Origin: Actinoplanes sp. L3-i22
GTDB taxonomy: Bacteria > Actinomycetota > Actinomycetes > Mycobacteriales > Micromonosporaceae
DNA length: 64,000 nucleotides
Direction: 5' to 3'
NCBI RefSeq assembly: GCF_019704555.1
Contig: NZ_AP024745.1
Coordinates: forward strand, 2,786,001 to 2,850,000
A model generated the notes under the pieces. That model was not told the DNA's origin and made no database searches. It saw only the letters and a program-made list of their open reading frames with translations. Shown here one piece after another: positions 1 through 7,663 of the stretch (positions within the stretch are counted from its first letter, which is position 1; each line of letters starts with the position of its first letter). The position numbers and the translations under genes were made by a program.

Positions 1-252
1 GTCGCGGTGGCCCGCGCGCTGGTCACCGAGCCGGCCCTGCTGCTGGCCGACGAGCCGACCGGCGACCTGGACAGTCACGCCACCGACGAGGTGCTCGAGG
101 TCTTCGACGACCTGCACTCGGTCGGCCGCACCATCGTGATCATCACGCACGAGGAGGAGGTCGGCGCCCGCGCCGACCGGCTGATCCGGCTCCTCGACGG
201 GCGGGTCACCTCGGACACCCGGCAGCTCCATCAGGGACGGCACGCGGCATGA
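1..252 (+). CDS. ABC transporter ATP-binding protein, MacB/LolD type (3' part only)
   Basis: Only the last 83 codons are in the window; the reading frame is open from base 1. Visible are the helix after the ABC signature (VAVARAL), Walker B with the D-loop (LLLADEPTGDLD) and the H-loop (IIITHEEEV). The DEPTGDLD form is typical of the MacB/LolD/FtsE class, which powers substrate movement across or out of the cytoplasmic membrane without a classical channel. The next gene is a MacB-like permease, so the two form one exporter. A membrane-fusion protein would be expected just upstream, outside the window. Walker A and the signature itself are not visible here. Confidence 0.93.
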   Translation, partial: VAVARALVTEPALLLADEPTGDLDSHATDEVLEVFDDLHSVGRTIVIITHEEEVGARADRLIRLLDGRVTSDTRQLHQGRHAA

Positions 253-299
253 GCGAAATTTCGCGAGAAATGGTGATTGAGGCGGGGGCGGCGGCGTGA
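249..299 (+). CDS. possible 16-codon coupling ORF between ABC ATPase and permease
   Basis: An ATG at 249 overlaps the ATPase stop as ATGA. It opens a 16-residue frame (MSEISREMVIEAGAAA) whose stop TGA (297-299) overlaps the permease start as GTGA. Translation could thus pass ATPase, mini-ORF, permease without ribosome release. It also contains a 12-bp palindrome, GCGAAATTTCGC (253-264). No family is recognisable, and the frame could be chance in a 43-bp gap. Confidence 0.3.
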   Translation: MSEISREMVIEAGAAA

Positions 300-1492
300 A
301 CTTCGCGGAGATCGTTCGATTCGCGCTGCGCGGGCTGTCCGCGAACAAGCTGCGTTCGGTGCTCACCATGCTCGGCATCCTGATCGGCGTCGCCGCGGTG
401 ATCCTGCTGGTCGCGGTCGGCAACGGCTCGGCCCAGGCGATCGCCGACCGGATCTCCGCGCTCGGCACCAACACGCTGACCGTGATGAGCACCAGCCGCG
501 GGACCAGCAGCGGCGGCGGGCTGACCCTCAAGGTCGCCGAGGCGCTCGACGACCCGGCCCTGGCGCCCGACGTGAAGTCGGTGTCGCCGGTGGTCAGCAC
601 GTCGGCGACGCTGACCTACGAGGGCAGCGACCACGACGTCAGCTCGTTCGTCGGCACCACGCCGGACTGGTTCGGCGCGTCCAACTTCCCGGTCAAGACC
701 GGGGCGCTGTTCACCGCGGACGACGAGGCCCAGGCCCGCCGGGTGGTGGTGATCGGCCAGACCGTCGCCGACGAGCTGTTCTCCGGCGTCGACCCGGTCG
801 GCGAGCAGGTCACCGTCGGCGGCGCGCTGTTCACCATCGTCGGGGTGCTCGACGAGAAGAGCTCCAGCGGCTTCAGCGACTCCAACGACACCGCGGTCGC
901 GCCGATCGCCGCGGTCCGGCAGGTGCTGGCCGGTTACGGCACGCTCAGCTCGATCCTGGTCGAGGCGAAGAACTCCGACCAGGTCGACACGGTGCAGAGT
1001 GAGATCACCACGATCCTCGACCAGAAGATGCCGGCGAGCAGCGACGGGACCACGGCGTACCGGATCCAGAACGCCTCTCAGCTCCTGGCGACCCAGACCG
1101 AGACCGCCGACACCTTCACCACCCTGCTCGGCGCGGTCGCCGCGATCAGCCTCCTGGTCGGCGGCATCGGGATCACCAACATCATGCTGGTCACGGTCAC
1201 CGAACGGACCCGGGAGATCGGCATCCGCAAGGCGCTCGGCGCGCCCCGGCGGGTGGTGCTGAGCCAGTTCCTGATCGAGGCGACGCTGCTCAGCGTGATC
1301 GGCGGCGGTCTCGGGGTGGCCGCCGCGCTGATCGGCAGCAAGTTCCAGATCGTCGGCGTCCAGCCGGTGATCGTGCCCAGCTCGGTCGTGCTCGCGCTGG
1401 GCGTCTCGGTGCTGATCGGGCTGTTCTTCGGCGGCCTGCCGGCGGCCCGCGCGGCCCGGCTGCGGCCCATCGACGCCCTGCGCTACGAATAG
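296..1492 (+). CDS. ABC transporter permease, MacB/FtsX family
   Basis: A 398-residue permease. One N-terminal membrane helix (about residues 20-42) is followed by a large extracytoplasmic MacB-type periplasmic-core domain (about 45-265) and three C-terminal helices (about 275-300, 322-348, 360-385). This is the 1+3 FtsX/MacB architecture. The strongly conserved stretch after TM2 (GIGITNIMLV, then TERTREIGIRKALGA) is present, as is the terminal ARAARLRPIDALRYE motif. The GTG start at 296 is chosen because the family's N-terminal NFAEIVRFALRGL begins there, with a purine-rich AGGCGGGGG upstream. It pairs with the preceding ATPase; substrate unknown (peptide, lipid or small-molecule efflux). 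Confidence 0.93.
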   Translation: MNFAEIVRFALRGLSANKLRSVLTMLGILIGVAAVILLVAVGNGSAQAIADRISALGTNTLTVMSTSRGTSSGGGLTLKVAEALDDPALAPDVKSVSPVVSTSATLTYEGSDHDVSSFVGTTPDWFGASNFPVKTGALFTADDEAQARRVVVIGQTVADELFSGVDPVGEQVTVGGALFTIVGVLDEKSSSGFSDSNDTAVAPIAAVRQVLAGYGTLSSILVEAKNSDQVDTVQSEITTILDQKMPASSDGTTAYRIQNASQLLATQTETADTFTTLLGAVAAISLLVGGIGITNIMLVTVTERTREIGIRKALGAPRRVVLSQFLIEATLLSVIGGGLGVAAALIGSKFQIVGVQPVIVPSSVVLALGVSVLIGLFFGGLPAARAARLRPIDALRYE

Positions 1493-1513
1493 AAAGCCGA
1501 GAAGGACGAGGTC

Positions 1514-2035
1514 ATGAACGACGACACCGAGGTTCTGTCGCGCACGCCGACCGAGGTCGAGCACGACGACCTGAACAGCGCCATCGCCCAGGCCGCGCCG
1601 CGTCGCTGGTGGAACCGGACCACGCTGGTGCTGGCCGGGGTCGGGCTGCTGGTCGGCGGGTTCGCCGGCGGCGCGCAGGTGCAGAAGCACTGGGGCTCGT
1701 CGTCGACGTCGTCGTCGTCGTCCACCGCGACGGCCGGCGGCGGTTTCCCGGCCGGTGCCGGGATGCCCAGCGGCATGGGCGGATTCGGGCAGAACCGGTC
1801 GGCCGCGCCGGCCGGTGGCACCGCGGGGACGATCAGCAGGGTCGACGGGAACACCGTCTATGTGCAGACCGCGGCGGGGGAGACGGTCACGGTGCGGGCC
1901 TCGGACACCACCGCGGTGAGCAAGACCGCCACCGCGAAGGTCACCGACCTGACCGCCGGCTTGAAGATCACGGTCCAGGGCGTCGCGGACTCGGAGGGGG
2001 TCGTCACCGCGACCACGATCACCGCCGCCGGGTGA
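1514..2035 (+). CDS. membrane-anchored protein with DUF5666-like domain
   Basis: 173 residues, 21 bp after the permease, with AAGGACGAGG as ribosome binding site. An acidic cytoplasmic head (1-32) precedes one membrane helix (about 35-55, TTLVLAGVGLLVGGFAGGA), a Ser- then Gly/Met-rich linker (62-103) and a C-terminal beta domain (about 104-173) with the TISRVDGNTVYVQTAAGETVTV pattern typical of DUF5666/OB-like modules. Such proteins often follow MacB exporters and may act as an extracytoplasmic accessory. Function is not established; operon membership is inferred from the spacing. Confidence 0.8.
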   Translation: MNDDTEVLSRTPTEVEHDDLNSAIAQAAPRRWWNRTTLVLAGVGLLVGGFAGGAQVQKHWGSSSTSSSSSTATAGGGFPAGAGMPSGMGGFGQNRSAAPAGGTAGTISRVDGNTVYVQTAAGETVTVRASDTTAVSKTATAKVTDLTAGLKITVQGVADSEGVVTATTITAAG

Positions 2036-2130
2036 TTTATCCGGATATTTCTTGGCCAAGGTGGTTATTTCCTGTGGATCGGGTTTCAAAACCAGAGCTT
2101 GCCGTACGGCCGGCCGATGGTTCCCCCCGT

Positions 2131-2151
2131 CCGGGACGACAGGCGTCCCGG
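2131..2151 (+). other. 8-bp hairpin in the leader of the 2170 gene
   Basis: CCGGGACG (2131-2138) and CGTCCCGG (2144-2151) form a perfect stem with a 5-nt loop, 18 bp before the TTG start at 2170. It has no T-tract and matches no riboswitch class that I recognise. It may modulate translation or end transcription of the upstream exporter operon. Confidence 0.4.
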
Positions 2152-2169
2152 CAGCCACGGGGAGTCACG

Positions 2170-2697
2170 TTGACCGCGATCAGCAGCATCAGCAACTCGA
2201 CGAACTACCAGGTGACGCAGGCCCAGTCGGCGTACGCCGGCCAGCAGAAGCCGCAGGACGACCCGATGGACAAGATCGCCGAGACGCTGGGCCTGAGCAA
2301 GGACGCGCTGAAGGACCAGCTCACCAACGGCAAGAGCCTGAACGACGTCGCCACCGGCCAGAGCGTCGGACACGAGGACCTGATCGCCGCGATCAAGTCC
2401 GGGATGCCCTCGTCCACCGCGATCACCGACGACGTCGCCGAGAAGATCGCCGCGCAGCAGAGCCAGGGCACCCCACCCCCGCCACCCGGCGGTCCCCGCG
2501 GCGAGAACGCCGGCCTCCAGGACTCCGGCAAGCTCAAGCAGGTCAGCGACATGCTCGACATGGACTCCCAGGACGTGACGAAGGCCGCCACCAGCGCGTC
2601 CAGCCTGGTCAGCCTCCTGCAGGACAAGGGCGTCGACTTCAGCCAGCTGAAGAACGTCCTCAACCGCACCGGCGACCTCCTCGACGTCAGCGCCTGA
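2170..2697 (+). CDS. hypothetical protein, Gln/Ser-rich with helical repeats
   Basis: 175 residues from a TTG start preceded by ACGGGGAG. I do not recognise the family. Two helical modules are visible: DKIAETLGLSKDALKDQL with ...DVATGQSVGHEDLIAAI (about 35-80), and KLKQVSDMLDMDSQDVTKAA with ...LLQDKGVDFSQLKNVL (about 120-170). They are separated by a Pro/Gly linker (TPPPPPGGPRG). Each module resembles the short-helix pattern of peptidoglycan-hydrolase accessory or anti-sigma proteins, but this is weak. There is no signal peptide or membrane helix. The frame stays open upstream, but the hairpin and RBS favour 2170. Its 3' end overlaps the convergent MMPL gene by 11 bp. Confidence 0.7.
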   Translation: MTAISSISNSTNYQVTQAQSAYAGQQKPQDDPMDKIAETLGLSKDALKDQLTNGKSLNDVATGQSVGHEDLIAAIKSGMPSSTAITDDVAEKIAAQQSQGTPPPPPGGPRGENAGLQDSGKLKQVSDMLDMDSQDVTKAATSASSLVSLLQDKGVDFSQLKNVLNRTGDLLDVSA

Positions 2698-4795
2698 GCT
2701 CCGCGGTCCGGGCCTCCGGGCGCCGCCCGCCCGGAGCCGGCGACCACCAGTTCGCCCGGCCGAGCAGCACCATCGTGGCCGGGACCAGCAGCCCGCGGAT
2801 CACCGTGGCGTCGATCGCCACCGCGACCGCCAGGCCGACGCCCATCATCTTCACCACCGGGGCCGGGCTGAGCGTGAACCCGGCGAACACGCACACCATG
2901 ATCAGCGCCGCCGAGGTGATCACCGCGCCGGTGCCGGCCAGCCCGTCGCGGACCGAGCGGGCGTTGTCACCGGTCGCCACCCAGGACTCGCGCACCGCGG
3001 TCAGCAGGAACACCTCGTAGTCCATGGACAGTCCGAAGAGCAGCGCGAACAGCATCATCGGCACGTACGACTCGATCGGCACCGGCCCGTCCAGGCCCAG
3101 CCACGACACGCCCCAGCCCCACTGGAAGACCGCGGTCAGCACCCCGTAGGCGGCGGCGACCGAGAACAGGTTCATCACCGCGGCCTTCACGGCCACGACC
3201 GGGGCGCGGAAGGCGAGGAACACCAGGAAGGCGGCGAGCAGAACGACCACCCCGATGACGTACGGCATCCGCACCCCGACCCGATCGCCCAGCTCGGCCT
3301 TGACCGCCGTCGGGCCGGTGACGTGCACGGTCATCGCCGTGACGGGCACCGCGCGCAGTGCCTCGGCGGTAGCCACGGTCCGCGGGTCCGCCGGCGCGCT
3401 GTCCGGGACCACCCGGATCGTCGCCACCGCCCCGTCCGCCGAGACCCGGGCCGGTTGCGCCCGCGCCACCCCGGGCACCGCCGCGACCGCGGCCTGCAAC
3501 GCCGGCACGTCCGCGCCGGGCCGCAGCTCGGCGACCACCGTGAGCGGGCCGTTCACCCCCGGCCCGAACGTGTCGCCGAGCACGTCGTACCCGATCCGGG
3601 TCGCCGTCCCGGCCGGATCGTCGCCCGGATCCGTCTGCCCCAGCGTCATCCGGGTCGCCGGCGCGGCCAGCACCAGCAGCAGCGCCACCGCGCCGAGCGC
3701 GTAGGCCCAGGGCCGCCGGGTCACCAGCGCCGCCAGCCGCCCCCAGCCCGACCGGCCCGGCACCCGGGCCGGGGAGATCCGCGCCCCCAGCACGGTCAGC
3801 AGCGCGGGCAGCAACGTCACCGCCGACGCCACCGCGACCAGCACGATCAGCCCGGTCGTCCAGCCCAGCGTCGCCAGGATCGGGATCCCGGAGACGGCCA
3901 GCCCGGCCAGCGCCACGATCACCGTCCCGCCGGCGAACGCCACCGCGCTGCCCGACGACGCCACCGTCGCCACGATCGCCGCGTGGCGTTCGCGGCCGTC
4001 CGCCAGCAGCCGGCGGTACCGGGTGATCAGGAACAGCGCGTAGTCGATGCCCACCCCGAGCCCGATCATCGTGGCGACGGTCGTCGCCACCTGCGGGATC
4101 GCGGCGACATGCCCGGCCAGCCCGATCGCGCCGATCCCGCAGACCAGCGTGATCAGCGCGGTGACCAGCGGCAGCCCGGCGGCGACCAGCCCGCCGAACG
4201 CGATCACCAGCACGATCAGGGCGACACCGAGCCCGAACGCCTCGCTGGCGTGCGTGCTCGCCTCGGACTGCGCCAGCGCCCCACCGGGCAGCACCGCCAG
4301 CCCCGCGGCCCGAGCCGGTTCCGCCGCGTCCAGCACCTCGCTGATCAGGCCACTGCCGACGTCGCGCAACCCCAGGTCGAACTGCACGGCGAGATACCCG
4401 GTCCGGCCGTCGGCGCTGAGCGATCCGCCGGCGGCGCCGGGCGGCGCCACCGACACCACGTGGTCCAGGTCCGCGATGCCGCGCACGGTCAGATCAAGGG
4501 CTTCGCGGTACGCGGCGGCGTCCAGCCGTTCGCCGGACGAGCGCAGCACCACCTGCCCGTTCGCCCCGTCCCCGCCCGGGAAGTGCGCCTCGATCAGGTC
4601 CCGTCCGCGCTGCCCGTCGCTGCCCGGCAGCGTGGTGTCGTCGTCCACCGGCCGCCCGAAGCCCAGCACCAGCCCAGCCACCACGACCGTGATCAGCAGC
4701 CAGCCGGCGATCACCGGCCAGGGCCGGCGGACCGCGGCGCGCCCGATCCCGGCGAACGCCCGATAGGTTCCGCTGCCCTCGTCCGCCGCGCTCAT
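2687..4795 (-). CDS. MMPL family RND transporter
   Basis: About 702 residues with two copies of the MMPL module, each one N-terminal helix, an extracytoplasmic domain and a five-helix bundle (about 12 TM helices in total). Conserved features include GLGVGIDYALFLITRYR in the first half and FGLSMDYEVFLLTAVRE in the second, the Asp-Tyr pairs thought to relay protons. Members export lipids or lipopeptides to the actinobacterial envelope, or drugs. The start is the ATG at 4795 because it forms an ATGA overlap with the upstream DUF2993 gene; an in-frame start six codons earlier would overlap more. It is co-transcribed with DUF2993, probably under the adjacent two-component system. Confidence 0.93.
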   Translation of the reverse strand: MSAADEGSGTYRAFAGIGRAAVRRPWPVIAGWLLITVVVAGLVLGFGRPVDDDTTLPGSDGQRGRDLIEAHFPGGDGANGQVVLRSSGERLDAAAYREALDLTVRGIADLDHVVSVAPPGAAGGSLSADGRTGYLAVQFDLGLRDVGSGLISEVLDAAEPARAAGLAVLPGGALAQSEASTHASEAFGLGVALIVLVIAFGGLVAAGLPLVTALITLVCGIGAIGLAGHVAAIPQVATTVATMIGLGVGIDYALFLITRYRRLLADGRERHAAIVATVASSGSAVAFAGGTVIVALAGLAVSGIPILATLGWTTGLIVLVAVASAVTLLPALLTVLGARISPARVPGRSGWGRLAALVTRRPWAYALGAVALLLVLAAPATRMTLGQTDPGDDPAGTATRIGYDVLGDTFGPGVNGPLTVVAELRPGADVPALQAAVAAVPGVARAQPARVSADGAVATIRVVPDSAPADPRTVATAEALRAVPVTAMTVHVTGPTAVKAELGDRVGVRMPYVIGVVVLLAAFLVFLAFRAPVVAVKAAVMNLFSVAAAYGVLTAVFQWGWGVSWLGLDGPVPIESYVPMMLFALLFGLSMDYEVFLLTAVRESWVATGDNARSVRDGLAGTGAVITSAALIMVCVFAGFTLSPAPVVKMMGVGLAVAVAIDATVIRGLLVPATMVLLGRANWWSPAPGGRRPEARTAELRR

Positions 4796-5502
4796 CCGCC
4801 GTACCCTTCGCAATTGTCGGTTTTTCTGTTGATCTTCTGTCCGCTGAGGGTGAGGTGCGTGCCGCCGACGGTGATCCGGAGTCCGTCCTCGGTGGCCTCG
4901 GCGCCCTGGTAGCCGAGCCCCGCGGGGAGCTCGGGCAGGCCGATCGTCCGAGGAGCGGCCCGGTCGCCCAGTTGCGCGGCGGGAATCCGGATCCCGACGG
5001 CGGGGATCTCCACCTCGACCGGCCGCACGACCAGGGATCCGCCGGTGACCTCCGGCGCGGCGTGCACGACCACCGGGACCTCGCGGCCCAGCAGCGGAGC
5101 CGTGGTCGCCAGCCGGAGCCGGCCCGCGCCGTCATAGCCCAGTCCGGCGGGGACGGTGATCTCGTCGTACCGAATGATCGCCGTGACCGTGAGGGAAGCG
5201 GCCCGGACCGAACCGCCGGCCGTGCGCACGTCCCGCGCCGTCGCCGCGACCCCGGCATGGAACCGGCCCACCGCGACCGCGTCCGCCTCGACCTGCACCT
5301 TCTCGAACCGTCCGCGCGTCAGCTGGGTCAGGAACGGCACGCCGCCGAGCGACACCTCCGGTGGCTCGGCGAGCCCGGCGGCGCACTGGAGTCGCTCGGC
5401 CAGCCGGTTCCCGGCGCCGGCCGCCGCCCAGCGATCGCCGGTCAGCCCGGCGGCCAGGAGCGCGCCCGCCACCGCGCCGGTGATGATCAATGATTTTCGC
5501 AC
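4792..5502 (-). CDS. DUF2993 (LmeA-like) lipid-binding lipoprotein/secreted protein
   Basis: 236 residues from a GTG start. An N-terminal hydrophobic segment (about 5-25, LIITGAVAGALLAAGLTGD) acts as signal or anchor. The rest is the DUF2993 fold seen in LmeA, a mycobacterial phosphatidylinositol-binding protein of the mannosyl-lipid pathway: the AERLQCAAGLAEPPEVSLGG opening, GGVPFLTQLTRGRFEKVQV, and alternating beta-strands. Pairing with an MMPL lipid exporter by a 4-base overlap supports an envelope-lipid role (inference). A GATGAGA box lies 44 bp upstream. Confidence 0.85.
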   Translation of the reverse strand: MRKSLIITGAVAGALLAAGLTGDRWAAAGAGNRLAERLQCAAGLAEPPEVSLGGVPFLTQLTRGRFEKVQVEADAVAVGRFHAGVAATARDVRTAGGSVRAASLTVTAIIRYDEITVPAGLGYDGAGRLRLATTAPLLGREVPVVVHAAPEVTGGSLVVRPVEVEIPAVGIRIPAAQLGDRAAPRTIGLPELPAGLGYQGAEATEDGLRITVGGTHLTLSGQKINRKTDNCEGYGG

Positions 5503-5545
5503 CGGTTCATGTCACCAACCGGGCATGACGGCGCCACGTGAGCCG

Positions 5546-5552
5546 GATGAGA
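5546..5552 (-). promoter_or_regulatory. GATGAGA box upstream of DUF2993-MMPL
   Basis: The sequence CCGGATGAGA (5543-5552) recurs almost unchanged upstream of the response regulator gene (7647-7656). A degenerate half-site (CACGTGA, 5535-5541) lies exactly 11 bp away. This is consistent with a response-regulator site; the assignment is inference. Confidence 0.5.
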
Positions 5553-5557
5553 GTTCG

Positions 5558-6922
5558 TCAGGAACGCGGAAGCTCGAACCAGACGGTCGTGCCCGCACCC
5601 GGCGCCGGGTCGATCCCGGTCGTGCCGCCGTGGGCCCGCACCGCTTCGGCGACGATCGCCAGGCCCAGGCCGGCGCCGCCGGAGTGGGCCCGCGACTCGT
5701 CCGCCCGCCAGAACCGCTCGAACGCGTGCGCCGCGGTCGTGGCGGTCATCCCCGGACCCTCGTCGCGCACCGCGACCCGCACCCGGTCCCCGTCGAGCAC
5801 CGCGCTGACCTCGGCGGGGGTGCCCGGCGGGGTGTGCGCGCGGACGTTGCCGAGCAGGTTCGCGAGCACCTGGCGCAGCGTGTCCGCGTCCCCCGCGACC
5901 TCCAGCGGCTCCGGCACGGCGGCGGTGAGCGGACGGTCCGGCTCGACCGCGCCGGCGTCCGCGACCGCGTCCCGGATCAGCGCGCCCAGATCGACCCGCG
6001 CCCGCCGGACCGGCGGATCCGAGTCCAGCCGCGCCAGGTAGAGCAGGTCGCCGACCAGCACCCCGATCCGCCCGGCCTCCTCCTCGATCCGCCGCAGCAC
6101 GTCCGGTCGCTGCCCGAGATCGATCACCCCGGTCCGGACCAGCTGCAGGTACCCGCTGATCGACGTGACCGGCGTCCGTAGCTCGTGCGAGGCGTCCGCG
6201 ACGAACGCCCGCATCCGCTCCTCGGACCGCTCCCGCGCCGTCATCGCCGCCTGGATCCGGCCCAGCATCCGGTCCACCGCGGCGGCCAGCCGGCCGACCT
6301 CGGTGTGCGCGGGCGCGGCGCCGACCCGGCGGTCCAGATCCCCCGCGGCGATCGCGGTGGCCGTCGCGGCGATCTCGTCCAGCGGCCGCAGCCGCCGCCG
6401 GACCAGCCAGTGCGCCAGCAGCGACAGCAGGACCAGCACCACCGCCCCGGTCAGCACGGCGATCACCACGAACCGGGCGACCGTGTTCCGGACCGGCGTC
6501 AGCGGCAGCCCGACCAGCACCCGGGAGCCGTCGGCCAGCGGGATCACCAGCACCCGGTAGCGCTCGCCGACCGCGCAGGTCACCGTCTGCGGCGCGGACC
6601 GGGCCGGGTCGGCCCGGTCCAGCAGCGGGTCGGGCGGCAGCTTGCCGCTGCTCTCGAACCGCACGGTATGCCCGTCGGCACGGCGGAACTCGATCAGGTA
6701 CTCGGTCACCGAGACCACTGAGCGCAGCTCCGGTCCCTCCGGGGCCAGGGCCGGCGCGCGTTGCCGCACCAGCACGGCGGCCGCGGCGAGCTGGCCGTCG
6801 GTCCGTTCCAGGAGGTACGCGCGGAGGGCCACCGCCGCGGTCGTACAGGTCCCGATCAGGCCGGCCGCGGCCAGCGCCACCATCGACGTGACCAGCGAGA
6901 ACCGCAGGGACCTGACCCTCAT
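5558..6922 (-). CDS. sensor histidine kinase (OmpR-partner type)
   Basis: 454 residues. TM1 is about 10-33, an extracytoplasmic sensor about 35-150, TM2 about 155-180 (FVVIAVLTGAVVLVLLSLLA), then HAMP (RRLRPLDEIAATATAIAAGD). HisKA carries the phospho-acceptor His246 in DASHELRTPVTS, and HATPase_c has N-box NLLGNVRAHT, G1 DEGPGM and G2 GGAGLGLAI. All catalytic boxes are intact. The ATG at 6922 overlaps the response regulator stop (ATGA), which fixes the start. The signal it senses is unknown; the sensor domain has one Cys and no recognisable PAS fold. It likely controls the DUF2993-MMPL pair downstream. Confidence 0.95.
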   Translation of the reverse strand: MRVRSLRFSLVTSMVALAAAGLIGTCTTAAVALRAYLLERTDGQLAAAAVLVRQRAPALAPEGPELRSVVSVTEYLIEFRRADGHTVRFESSGKLPPDPLLDRADPARSAPQTVTCAVGERYRVLVIPLADGSRVLVGLPLTPVRNTVARFVVIAVLTGAVVLVLLSLLAHWLVRRRLRPLDEIAATATAIAAGDLDRRVGAAPAHTEVGRLAAAVDRMLGRIQAAMTARERSEERMRAFVADASHELRTPVTSISGYLQLVRTGVIDLGQRPDVLRRIEEEAGRIGVLVGDLLYLARLDSDPPVRRARVDLGALIRDAVADAGAVEPDRPLTAAVPEPLEVAGDADTLRQVLANLLGNVRAHTPPGTPAEVSAVLDGDRVRVAVRDEGPGMTATTAAHAFERFWRADESRAHSGGAGLGLAIVAEAVRAHGGTTGIDPAPGAGTTVWFELPRS

Positions 6923-7614
6923 GGCCGGTCCCGGGAACGCAGCGCGTAGCCGAAGCCGCGGTGCGTGACGATCAGCGGCGGGCCGTGGCGGTCCAGCTTG
7001 CGGCGCAGATAGCCGACGTACGTGTCGACCACGTTGGAGACCGCCGGGCTCTCGAACTCCCAGACCGCGGCCAGGATCTGGGCGCGGGACAGCACCCGGT
7101 TCGGGTTGGTCAGGAAGTAGCGCAGCAGCTTGAGCTCGGTCGGGGAGAGCGACACCTCGGCCCCGGCCCGGTGGACCCGCAGGGTCTCCTGGTCGAGCTG
7201 CAGATCGCCGTACCGAAGGATCTGGTCCTCGGTCTTCGGCGGTGCGGCCCGGCGCAGCACCGCGCGCACGCGGGCCAGCAGGACCTCCACGTCGAACGGC
7301 TTGGTCACGTAGTCGTCCCCGCCGTAGGCCAGGCCGGCCACCTGATCGGCGCGGGCATCCCGGGCGGTGAGGAAGATGATGCCGGCGCCGAGCCCGTCGG
7401 CCCGCAGGCGCCGGCACACCGCCATCCCGTCCCCGTCCGGCAGCATCACGTCGAGCAGCACCAGATCGGGCGGCCGGCGCGCGGCCGCCGCGATCGCCTC
7501 GGCGGCGGTGGCCGCGGTGTCCACCACGAACCCGTGGAACCGCAGCACGGTGTCCAGCAGATCCCGGATGTTCGGCTGATCGTCGACGACGAGGACGCGA
7601 GGGCTGGCACTCAT
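6919..7614 (-). CDS. response regulator, OmpR/PhoB family
   Basis: 231 residues. The receiver domain (5-118) has acidic pocket DD11-12, phospho-acceptor Asp55 (LVLLDVMLPDGDG), conserved Thr (IFLTARDA) and Lys (VTKPFD). The C-terminal winged helix (about 135-228) has the family patterns SPTELKLLRYFLTNPNRVLSR and VDTYVGYLRRKLD. It is translationally coupled to the kinase. Two GATGAGA repeats 11 bp apart sit 25-42 bp upstream of the start, the usual arrangement for autoregulation by this family. Confidence 0.96.
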   Translation of the reverse strand: MSASPRVLVVDDQPNIRDLLDTVLRFHGFVVDTAATAAEAIAAAARRPPDLVLLDVMLPDGDGMAVCRRLRADGLGAGIIFLTARDARADQVAGLAYGGDDYVTKPFDVEVLLARVRAVLRRAAPPKTEDQILRYGDLQLDQETLRVHRAGAEVSLSPTELKLLRYFLTNPNRVLSRAQILAAVWEFESPAVSNVVDTYVGYLRRKLDRHGPPLIVTHRGFGYALRSRDRP

Positions 7615-7638
7615 GGCGCACCCATCACAACACGCCCC

Positions 7639-7656
7639 GATGAGAGCCGGATGAGA
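7639..7656 (-). promoter_or_regulatory. tandem GATGAGA boxes, likely response-regulator operator
   Basis: GATGAGA occurs at 7639-7645 and 7650-7656, an 11-bp direct repeat (one helical turn), as expected for a head-to-tail OmpR-family dimer. On the coding (minus) strand it reads TCTCATC-CGGC-TCTCATC just upstream of the regulator start. A third copy precedes the DUF2993 gene. Confidence 0.6.
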
Positions 7657-7663
7657 ACCCGGA

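Noticed and set aside
2131..2151. Riboswitch upstream of the 2170 gene
   Set aside because: Only one simple hairpin is visible; no conserved core of cobalamin, TPP, SAM, glycine, ydaO or c-di-GMP classes is present.
206..2158. Long open frames antisense to clear genes (for example 650 codons at 206-2158 and 529 codons at 3323-4912)
   Set aside because: They are frame shadows of GC-rich coding DNA: Arg/Gly/Pro/Ala-only composition, no family motifs, no RBS, and they cover well-supported genes on the other strand or frame.
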